DNA from: Leptasterias polaris
Taxonomy: Eukaryota > Echinodermata > Asteroidea > Forcipulatida > Asteriidae
NCBI GenBank assembly: GCA_037783415.1
Contig: JAZGTN010000047.1
Coordinates: forward strand, 4,712,001 to 4,776,000
Direction: 5' to 3'
DNA length: 64,000 bases
The position numbers were made by a program, and so were the translations under genes. Every line of letters begins with the position of its first letter. Within the stretch, counting starts at the first letter, position 1. Positions 54,905 to 64,000 of the stretch are shown one piece after another. The notes under the pieces were generated by a model. It worked only from the letters and a program-made list of their open reading frames with translations, did not search any database and was not told the DNA's origin.

Positions 54905-55900
54905 GTGACGCACCCGATTGCTCTAGATGCAGTTTAAGAATGGATCGGTCCATTACTGGCTGACCGTGTACACACGTTTATCATATAGAGTTTAATGGGA
55001 ATGCATCACTTGCAGCAAGGTGATGGGGAGGGTTTGAGAGTCCAGTTCACTAGAATGATGTAATGGATTGACCCACAATGAACAGCTTATATCTTGACTG
55101 GATAATACATCTATGATTCAAGTATCACTTGCATTAAATACTGGGGTTTTCGTCCACATTCACTTGGCTATAAATCCACTATAAGTTTATAAAATTATAG
55201 GTGAGCCACAGTAATTGAATAATGGTTCATGTTTTCCTTAATAAATAGGATGACTGTACCATGATTCAAACATGAGTTAGGTTACTGTTATTTTTGTGTT
55301 ATTATATCAACTCAGATCACTTGAATATCTACAAGAAAGAGAGGACTGAGACTAAATCCCAACCAGCAACCCATCATTAGATTCTTGATGCATCCACTGT
55401 TTACAAACTCATATTCATACAGATGAGGTGCGAAGATTTTATATATCTCTGCTATTTCTTTGATGAAATTAAAATTGTATTTCATCACTATTTTTTAGAT
55501 GAATATTTAATTCCCATCTTGTAGTTTTCAATAAACAGACAATCCAAACAACCTGTGAAAATTTCATCAAATTAGGCAAGAAAATAGAATAAGCTGCTTA
55601 CAAACTGCTTACCAACCTAAAGGACCTACATGTATGGACGCAGAGTCTTTCTTAAAAGTTAAAAGAGAAAGAGAAAGCCTCTGAGACGGACTCTGCTAGC
55701 GTTGAAACGTCAAGGCAATAACTATTTTTTGCAAATTAACAGTCACATTATTTTCTCATCAAATTAGGCGGTCACATTTAAGTTAATGTGATTCAGGGAT
55801 TTTGTGTTTGTTCATATCAGACTTATTTTTATTACAGCAATCAAAATAAGCAACAGTGACTTGCAGTCTTCAAATGCTATTTCTTTGACTCTGACAGTAT
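54905..55900. other. Non-coding stretch
   Basis: AT-rich. CTCTGCTAGCGTTGAAACGTC near 55690 echoes the GAAACGTTGAG phrase of the hairpin MITE family. No gene. Confidence 0.45.
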
Positions 55901-55904
55901 TTCA

Positions 55905-56090
55905 GACGGACCCAATTTCATAAAGCTGTTAAACACAACTTTTGCTAAGCACAGAAAACTATTGCTTAGCAGAAACAGGTTACCAGTCAAAATACCATGT
56001 AGTATACATTGTTTGTGACTGGTAACCTGTAAATTTTGTGCTTAGCAGAAACAATTCTGCTAAACAGCTTCATAAAATTGTCCCCCAGAT
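55905..56090. mobile_element. GCTTAGC-family MITE, near-complete palindrome
   Basis: CCAATTTCATAAAGCTGTTAA at the left and CTTCATAAAATTGTCCCCC at the right are inverted. GCAGAAACAGGTTACCAGTC pairs with GTGACTGGTAACCTG in the centre. It is the clearest full-length copy here. Confidence 0.75.
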
Positions 56091-56099
56091 ATGAACTGT

Positions 56100-59090
56100 G
56101 AGTTTTCAGATTATAACTAGTCAAATTTGTTACTCAACAATGACCAACCCAATACTTAGTCTTCAAACAGAATAGCTATTCAAAAAGCTAAATGTGCTGT
56201 CTACATGAAAGCCTGCTTTTAGTTTGAGCTCCACTTCATGTGGATAATAAGTCAATAGAATAATTTATTGCAATGTTGGGGAAGTATAAACAAAATTCAC
56301 TCCGCGACAAATATACCCCTCGCAACAATTTAATTACTTAAAAAAAAAAAACTTGGTAATGGATCAACCCTGTACATCAATATGCACAATTACTTCAGCC
56401 ACACTCTAGGAAGGCATCCAAAAATTAAAATGACGGCAGGCGGAAGTGTCATTGAGTTTTTTTTAAACAATATTATTGATCAGTTTTAATGAGTTTGTGG
56501 AACGTGTACCAGCTAAGCAGGTGATGGGATACCAGGCAGAGTAGATCGACCAACATAATATGGACTGCTTGGTTTTTAATGATTAATGTGCGATTGAAGG
56601 GGACCTAGTTAATTTGTTCAAATGAAATTGCTGGTGGTTTTAATGAGATAAATGGCAGAACCATAAAGAATGAGGGTTGAAACTGATGTTCAACCTCTGT
56701 TTCAACCTCTTGTGAAAGCATAACATGTACCGTTTTCTTTTTGGATGTTGACTTGTCAATGTGTTTGAGTATATAATTATAAAGTAATAAACCACAAACA
56801 CAAGGGAAACTGACTGGGTAAATTTTAAAAATAATGTATAATTCAGGTACAATAACATAATTTTTTGTTTGTTTTTGTTCAATGGACTAAAGAAATTTAA
56901 ACCTATTTTCATATTGGAATAAACAAATTCTTTACACGCAAAAAAAAAAAAAAAAATCAAATTTGTAACAATTGTAATTGTACAAAGCAAAATCTAGCAG
57001 TTTATTTTAAAGGTGAAAACTAAAAATTACACCACAAAACTAAAGTTCTAGATGAAAAAGACACATGTAATAAGAACAAATAATTGGTTCTTAATTGATT
57101 ATTTCCATTTTTCAAACAAGAAATTAATTGAATGAATTAAAAACAAAATAACCCTCTGGTTCCACACATGCTTAAAAATGCTCTGCTTACAGGTCTTTGA
57201 TGACAATAACATCAAAACCAGTGCCAGAATTTGTTCACAAGGGCTTTTTGGTCAATTCAAGAGTTCTAGATTTCAAGGAATTTTGAAGAGCACAAGTCCA
57301 AGAGTCTGATCAATAACCACAAGCATTTGCAACAAGAAGGGATGCAAGATCTTCTCTGGCTAGCTAAACAAAATCTGAAGTCAGAAAAAAAAATTCACTT
57401 TGCTGTTTGGTGATTTGAGATTGGACAAAATCAATGGTTGATGTACTGAGGTGTGCATCGTCCAGAGACCTAGAGGGATGCAGAGTACCGGTGAAACAAA
57501 AGCCACAGTCAATAAGCATAGTGTGAAAGCTGGTGACTCATCAAGGCGCTATCACCTTGGTGTGCAGGACTCAGGTAATATCACGTTCCTGGAGAGGTGA
57601 ATGGCGGGGCCTCAGCTCTCTCTCCCTTCTTGATCTAGATCTGTGCTGATGAGTGGACTGTAAATAGACCAGATCGGATGGCCAAGGGGGGAGTTGGGTA
57701 ACAATAGGAAAGTCACTGGGGTTGGGTTACCGTTGGCCCGATTGTGATGGGTACCAAGGTTAGAGACAGGTGTGTGTGTGGTGAAGAGTGCTAAGACTGA
57801 CCCATGCTCGTCAAAAGTCAACAATGCTCATTTTTCCTATCGACGCTCGGCATCAACGCAAAAGACATCATTGTCAATTTAGATGCTTCTCTGATCTCAC
57901 ATAAAAAGGGTACATTATAATGTTTGCAAATCTCTCTGCACTAAGACTCTGCGTAAAATAATCCCTGTACTATTTTTCTTTTTCAGTTCATATGACCCAC
58001 AGAATATGGAGTATATACTCTTACAGAAATCTGGAGCATTTTCATGGTTTGGACCAAAACCAGGTTTGGAAGGGTTGTAATTTTTGTGCAACTCTCAGGT
58101 ATTTTCTCTTATCACTAACTTTTCCAAAGGAAAATTATCTGTGACAAAATGATTCCATACTGGTTAATTATTAATTACTTAGTAATGCATATTTTTTAAT
58201 AAACAGTAAATGTTTCCTCCAATAAGAGACACTTTATGATTTAGGTAAAGAACAGTTACATTTCCAGAGCTGCCATCATTTGCATCTTGCAATCAGGGAG
58301 ATTTTGTGCAACAATGAATCTGGGAGATATTTAGAATAACATTCAACATCATAGGGACAAAGTTTCCATAATCAGGAAGACTTTCATCATAATTTGTTCA
58401 TCTGGACATGGACAGATTGGTTTATTTTCAGGAACTTTCTGAAGAATCATTGAGAGTTTGCAGCTCTCCATTTCTCTAGAAATGTTTCAGTCCATAGATC
58501 AACATCTATGTTTTATTTATATTGATTTTAAACAATACACATTCATCTTTTTAATCACATTGTACTCTCAGACCCATCCTGAAAGGCCAAGACACTTTTT
58601 CCTCAGGAGATCCTCCCTGAATTTCTACAAGAACGTTTCAAAAGGCACCAAGACAATGACTAGGGGCAGTTTCTTCTGTGAAGTGTTGGCTTTGCAATCC
58701 TTTTTATAAAAACCACCCTGATTAAAATGTTAAAAGAAAAGAAAAACTTGATCCGTCTGTCTTTTCATTTTATTCACTGAGCCTTTATTCTAAATTCAGA
58801 AATAAAATTCAGCATGCTCAGTGGGCGATGATTCACAGTCAGCGACCAGGAAAGTCTAGCCAATCTTCAAGGACCTATTCTTCAGAATCATCCAACCAAA
58901 ACTGACTCAACACCTGCCTTAAAAGAGAGAAGCAAGAATGACTGAGGAAAATGTATCTTTGAACGAGCAGGTGTTGCAGATCAAAGAACAGGGTTGATAG
59001 CAATTCAGGAGGTGAAAGGTAGGAGCATCTGAATAAGGGGGGGGGGGATATGGATATGAAGACAATCCGAAGAGCAGACAAGACCGATCG
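56100..59090. other. Non-coding stretch, mostly unique sequence
   Basis: AT-rich with poly-A runs. 57590-57850 is GC-richer and repeat-poor. No open frame has a recognisable product; the 116-codon frame at 56640-56990 is AT-driven hydrophobic noise. Confidence 0.45.
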
Positions 59091-59152
59091 TTAACCGTTT
59101 TAATTGACATGTTTGTACACTGTGCGCAGGTGCGGTGTACGGGCGCAAATGG

Positions 59153-59175
59153 CATCTACGCGTATATAAGCTAAT
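59153..59175 (+). promoter_or_regulatory. TATA-like motif GTATATAAGC
   Basis: CTACGCGTATATAAGCTAATG contains a good TATA-box match. It is preceded by a CG-containing segment with GCGCAGGTGCGG. No downstream gene was found, so this may be chance or a promoter inside a repeat. Confidence 0.2.
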
Positions 59176-59659
59176 GGGTCAGTGTGCTTGGGTACAATTT
59201 CCACACTCTGGTTGAACTTTTTCGCTGTTAAGAATGGGGATTCGCTTTCTATGTACACATTAACGGTGACCAGCTAGAATTTTTACACTGCTCACAACTA
59301 TGCTGGCTGGTACTTCACTTAAGTTTCTGCTGTGTATTTACATGTACTTCTAGCTTAGCGTGTTATAACTTAGCGTGTTTAAGGCTGACCAGTCACAGTT
59401 GTACAGCTATCAGCTGAGCTTGTTGGTACATGCTGGTGAAATCTGCTTAACATTTTGAGCTTCATGAGTGGAAGTACAATTTACATTTTTGCTACGGAGG
59501 GACTTGTAGCTTAGCATGTTATGAGTAACCGGTTTCAATTGTAGAGCACTACTTTTAGGCTAGTTGGTCTTAACACATTTTGTTGGTAAAATGTACCACT
59601 ACACTTTTGTTTGAATTGTCTTACTACAATGAAGAAAACAAATCCAGTTTGCCAAGAGT

Positions 59660-59775
59660 GCATTTTGCTGAGCACAGACAAATCTTGCTTAATAGCAGGT
59701 TACCAGCCCCAAAAGTGCGATGTTTGAATTATTGATTGGTAACCTCCAAAATATTCCGCTAAGCAAAAATTATTT
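59660..59775. mobile_element. GCTTAGC-family MITE fragment
   Basis: TTGCTTAATAGCAGGTTACCAGCC and TTGGTAACCTCC, followed by CTAAGCAAAAATT. Confidence 0.5.
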
Positions 59776-59779
59776 CCCA

Positions 59780-61140
59780 AACTTCTGTATGAAAGTATAC
59801 CATGGTTTGAAATTTGTCAACCAATCCATCTGAAGAGTAAACATATCTGGAGAGATTGTTGTTTACAAACAGTTGAAGCCTGTCTGTTTGATAAGAGCTG
59901 CTAGTGTTGACAGTTCATGGTAGCTTGAGACAATGAGAACAACTACACCTGGCCGCTCTTCTCGTTCTCTCAAAACAGTTGCCAGTCTCTCAAACCAGGG
60001 GCCTAAAGATGGAAGGCGAGGAATGATACCACTGCTCGACCGCCACATCGATGTACAAATACATTCCAGCTTGTTTTAAAACCCTTCCTATGAAGTCAAG
60101 CCAGCTGTTTTTTCAAGTCCTTCCTAACAGTAAGCTTCAGTTGGGGCTGGACAGATCGCTTATAATCCCCTCTAAAAACCTGCAAGTTGTAACGTCTTAC
60201 GGACGGACGGTTACTAAGACAAATGGACTATTTCTAATAACCCATAGCAACCAGGCCAATTGGACTACCTCCTCCTTGAAGCAACTCCTTGGTAATAAAC
60301 CAACCTATAAGCAGCTGTCAATGGGTTCTTGCAGACTAATCAAACACAAGAACCACCTCAAGCCTTATGGGTCTGCAGATCCTCTCTGAAAAAGCGACAA
60401 CGGTTCAATCACAATGTGTCTCGCTCAAGGATAACTGGTGTTGGAATTGCAGTTTAAAGTGATGGCACTGGTTTTTAACATATATGTACCTGAGTGCAAA
60501 TCTATTCTGTTGAAACAGATGCGATACAAAAGGGTATTTATCTTAATTTTGAAGAAAGAAAAAAAATATAAAAAAAATCCTCAGTTTATTACAGTAAACC
60601 ATAATTTTCAGTTTCTTGGAAACCCCATAACCTAAATGATGAAATTGTCACAGGCTCGTTACACATTTTTGAAGAAAGGGTATACAGTTTACACATTCTT
60701 CTTTGAAAATAATTTTATTGAGACCTGCCCTTTAAGGCTGGGCCGACTAGTACTAATCATGGCAACCATATTGCCTCCCGCTAACAACCCAAGTGAAAGT
60801 GTTACAATACGTAATTACTCCAACACCTCTATCATGCTCTATGGGGTTTTTCCCGAGCTCAGCGCAAAATTATTTTCCCCTTTTTAAAAATATAATTATC
60901 CAGCTCATGGATTCCCCAAAGTGAATCTCCTTCGGACGGAGTGCTACAGATAATGAAATTGTGACAGTCTGGGAGGTTAACTTAACACACAGGATGAGCC
61001 GATAAATCGTATTAAAGCACGATATTTCTCTACCCTTGTGGTTTAACGAACTCATCACCTTTAGAGGGTGTACCTCTGCGGAGATTGCTTGCAGGATGCT
61101 CTGCCCCATTTTCCCTCCATGCCATTTTTTTACATCAATG
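59780..61140. other. Non-coding stretch
   Basis: Open frames at 60051-60389 (112 codons) and 60870-61145 lack motifs, splice support or composition typical of coding sequence. Confidence 0.45.
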
Positions 61141-61144
61141 GGCA

Positions 61145-61260
61145 TCAGGTTAGTTCAGTGGTTTCTTTCCCTGCCTTTCACCTCAGTGGAACCTGGTTTG
61201 AATCCCAGACCAAGCCTTGTATGTAGCTTGAGATTTAAATCCCTATCAAATTATTTCTAT
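61145..61260 (+). mobile_element. tRNA-headed SINE fragment
   Basis: GGTTAGTTCAGTGGTTTC (A-box-like) followed about 40 bp on by CCTGGTTTGAATCCC (B-box-like), then a body with TTAAATCCCTATC. The spacing fits a tRNA-derived head. Confidence 0.45.
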
Positions 61261-61269
61261 TTTCCCCAT

Positions 61270-62230
61270 TGTTCACACATCCTGTTTTGAATCTGGGCAC
61301 CATAATTTTTCTCTCAATCCCATGAAAAAACTCCAAAATAAGCCAGCAATTTTTGGCTCCCTTTTCTTCAATTTACAACAAACTTTTAAGCACATACATG
61401 TATTTCCAAATTCTGCCTAAAACTCTAACCCCATCCCCAAAATGACACAACAAGATTCTGCACTTGAAGGTCTCGTGTTCGATTCCATTCTGATTTGCTA
61501 CAGATTTTCCCTGCAAACCTCAGAGGGAAATTACTATAATCTCTTCAATAACTTCACATCTGAAGAATTGACAATAAATATATGGTTAAATACCTATAAT
61601 TGAAAATGTACTTCCATCACGAAAATTTAGGAGGAAGAACCAGAATGGGTTGAGCTGGTCATGATGATTCTACCCTTGAAACGTTTCCTGAAAGGGGCTT
61701 TTATTGCGTATTGTGCAGAGTCAAACTTGACAGCGATTTAGCATGACTTGAACTTACAAATAAATAACATACAAAACGATAAAACATTCTTGTACAATAC
61801 AGTGAGCATGAAATGTACAGTGCATCATTGGGAGGGGAGGGGGAGGTATGTGAACAGACAGGGCTCAAAATCGACACTGAACCACAGGCCAGAGGCAAGT
61901 GATTTTAGCGGTGGGCTAGTAAACTCAGTCTTGTGGTGTTTTTTTCAAATATTGACTTTCAGTCTGATAGTATAGGTCTTATTGTTTTTTATTATCGAAA
62001 ACCAAACGATGACAAAATTGCACACATTTTTTCTAGTATTAAAAAGCAACTGTCCGATTACGCGCCTCATGCAAATAATTGCATAAACTTCCATACATAA
62101 TTTGCCAAATTCCTAATCCACATACTATCAGTTTCACTCCACCTGCCTGCCTGTCCCCTCTAATGAAATATTCATCCCCAGCATCTTGCCCTCATCAACA
62201 AGATCCTCTCTCTGAAGAGTCGGCGATAAA
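61270..62230. other. Non-coding stretch
   Basis: No gene or repeat recognised except a B-box-like GTGTTCGATTCC at about 61470-61482. Confidence 0.45.
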
Positions 62231-62244
62231 AAACAACTAGAGAA

Positions 62245-62400
62245 CCTGATTGGTCGCGAGTCCACTGGGAACTCGTGGCGCGAGAGCACATATATTTATC
62301 ATCGAGGCCGCAGCAGGTCTCTGATGTCACAAGGGCCTTTTCATGAATATTTAAAAGGCGTCGGAATACAAGCTGCGAGCCAGCAGGGGGTGATGTCACC
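62245..62400 (+). promoter_or_regulatory. Candidate promoter or enhancer with two CRE-like sites and a TATA box
   Basis: TGATGTCA, a one-base variant of the CRE, occurs at 62322-62329 and 62391-62398. TATTTAAAAGG (62349-62359) is a good TATA match, and ATTGG (inverted CCAAT) lies near 62250. The surrounding DNA is richer in CG dinucleotides than its neighbourhood. No exon was recognised downstream, so any transcript is unknown. Confidence 0.35.
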
Positions 62401-62409
62401 TAGCAACTT

Positions 62410-63440
62410 GGTGACTGTCCACCAGTCTCTAGGGATGGTACTAGGATCTGCGTTCACATCTCAGATAAAAATGAGTAGCTGAAGATGAGTTCTAACTTAC
62501 AGAAACTTGGCTCTCTAGACTAGCTGAACAAAAACTAATTTCCTTTTAAAACCAATTTACAAGAAAATAAAACCTACAGAGACCAGTTGAAAATAGTATA
62601 AAATACAAACTAGTTTTGTCTGTAACCTTTTCTGAGTAATAATACAATTTTGTTGGGTACGGAGAATGATTTTGTCCAGCAGTATTTCAAAGCAAAGTAT
62701 TTAGACTGAACATGTTCTGTGCACGCTGAGTGCTGATATACATGTAGAGTAGCACTGATGATTTTTAAAGTCACAACTGACACAGCATTCGTGCATGAAT
62801 AGTTTCTCAGATTTCTAAGGGTTGGTGTCTGTTCGCAAATGCTACGGCCAGAGATGCGACTGGTGCCAGCTATGTATTACCTCGCTAATCGTGGATGAAT
62901 TTGACGTTCTTTTGAAACTACTGTACAAGTTTGTTTGCTGTTTTCTCAGCAAGGAGGAACTGTATTCAGCTGAAACTTCCACATGTGACCATGGTGACTT
63001 TAAACAGCGTTAGGTCGACAAAAACCAATTTATGATTACCTCAAAGGGAAAAAACCTCAACAGAACATGTACATGTACATTTCAGAATAAAAAGTTTCCG
63101 TAGACGAGATTACAATAAACAATATTTCCCCCTTGCTCATCTCAAAATGTTTTCCTGCACTAAAAGGATTTTATGGAAAAAGGCGAGTGACTTAGCACCA
63201 CATGACCCACGGCAATCATTGGGATTATGATCTAATGAAAAAAGCCCCCCCCCTCGCTAATTCCCCGTTCGCTCGAGGAAAGGTACTTGATATAAGCTCC
63301 AGAACAAAATATCTCTGGGCAAAAAACGCTCTGTTTGGGGGCTTCTGTTCGTGTTAACGAACCCCTTATCCTCCCTTGTTTATGTAGTTTTACGAGGTAG
63401 ATAGCATGAATAAGAATTTGTCTAGGCAATTGTAATACAA
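62410..63440. other. Non-coding stretch
   Basis: No recognised repeat; short open frames only (63 codons at 62822-63013, without support). Confidence 0.45.
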
Positions 63441-63449
63441 TGAACAGCC

Positions 63450-63610
63450 CGCGGCCCAATTCCTTAAAGCTGTTAAGCAGCAAATTTTGCTTAGCAAAAG
63501 AGTTGCAGGGCACCGGTCAAAACAATAAGAATAACATAGCATTTTGGCTAGTAACCAATTTCAACTAAGCAAGATATTTATGAGCTTACCAACTTTTTGA
63601 AATTGGGCAC
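63450..63610. mobile_element. GCTTAGC-family MITE
   Basis: GGCCCAATTCCTTAAAGCTG at the left and ACTTTTTGAAATTGGGCAC at the right are inverted ends; GTTAAGCAGCAAATTTTGCTTAGC lies inside. Confidence 0.7.
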
Positions 63611-63744
63611 TGATTTATGAAACGATTCCTGGCTTGAAAGCTCCAAGAACCTTGATTTGGCACACGTTCTCAATATCGAATGATTACCAACCAAATATAA
63701 TAGCGTTTTCCCAGGGAAACTTCACAGAAACATGACACAAAGTT

Positions 63745-63890
63745 TCGATAAATGAAACAGCTCTCTCCTGAAGACATTAGACCATACTGATTGAAACGTT
63801 GAGTTGTTACACCACCGGTTCTTTCCATAACCACTAGAACTCAAGGAGAGAGGTTATTTCATGAACATGGTGTTACTATCGAAAACCTAA
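63745..63890. mobile_element. Half-copy of the hairpin MITE of dlg5 intron 20
   Basis: CTCTCCTGAAGACATTAGACC, ACTGATTGAAACGTTGAG and CACCGGTTCTTTCCATAACC, then GAGAGAGGTTATTTCATG, in the family order. The right side of the window ends shortly after. Confidence 0.6.
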
Positions 63891-64000
63891 CTAGAAAAAT
63901 GAAACAATCATACTGTCATGAAACTTCAAGAAGAATTATGTTTTTGTGAGACTGTCTAAGACCTAATTTCCCACTTCTTTGAGGTAACCCTCCATCCAAA

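Noticed and set aside
56640..56990. Hydrophobic 116-codon minus-strand frame as a membrane protein
   Set aside because: AT-rich low-complexity sequence with poly-T codons; no start context, family or neighbours to support it.
60051..60389. 112-codon plus-strand frame
   Set aside because: No recognisable motif or coding composition.

Overview
This is a window of animal nuclear DNA. It is AT-rich and mostly non-coding, and it carries two spliced genes, both on the minus strand, whose GT-AG exons can be joined by eye. No bacterial operon, CRISPR array, rRNA or intact functional tRNA is visible. The repeat landscape suggests an echinoderm, most likely a sea star: palindromic GCTTAGCA-type MITEs, TTAAAGG-type MITEs, several tRNA-headed SINEs and a CR1/L2-like LINE 3' end. 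That taxonomic call is inference from remembered repeat families, not from a search.

Layout: 1-3.4 kb is an array of about 17 degenerate tRNA-Gln-like modules. 3.4-7.1 kb is non-coding, with an inverted-repeat element and a small MITE. 7.15-9.98 kb is a four-exon cyclophilin gene (PPIA/PPIF type, 167 aa) whose third intron holds a MITE with perfect 50-bp ends. 10.2-14.7 kb is a cluster of transposon relics (hAT-like, possible piggyBac, TTAAAGG MITE, 13-bp minisatellite, LINE end). 14.7-20.2 kb is non-coding, ending in the probable dlg5 3' UTR, which contains a 95-bp-arm inverted repeat. 20.25-41.52 kb is an essentially complete dlg5 gene: 21 coding exons, 6,498 nt, a continuous frame of 2,165 aa. 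Its protein has coiled coils, four PDZ domains, SH3 and a degenerate guanylate-kinase domain. 41.6-64 kb is upstream non-coding DNA with MITEs, a 971-bp element with 8-bp target duplications, a 37-bp minisatellite and a few repeat-poor islands that could be regulatory.

The two genes do not form a pathway. Dlg5 is a membrane-associated polarity scaffold and the cyclophilin is a protein-folding enzyme. They are head-to-tail neighbours, and their human relatives DLG5 and PPIF also lie in one cytoband (10q22.3), so ancient linkage is possible.

I did not find a convincing new biological system. The most interesting structures are (1) a SINE in a dlg5 intron whose tRNA-like head has been tandemly amplified to about 53 copies over 3 kb in the sense orientation, (2) the long inverted repeats in the dlg5 3' UTR and last intron, (3) the tRNA-Gln-like array, and (4) a cyclophilin with His at the cyclosporin-contact Trp position.
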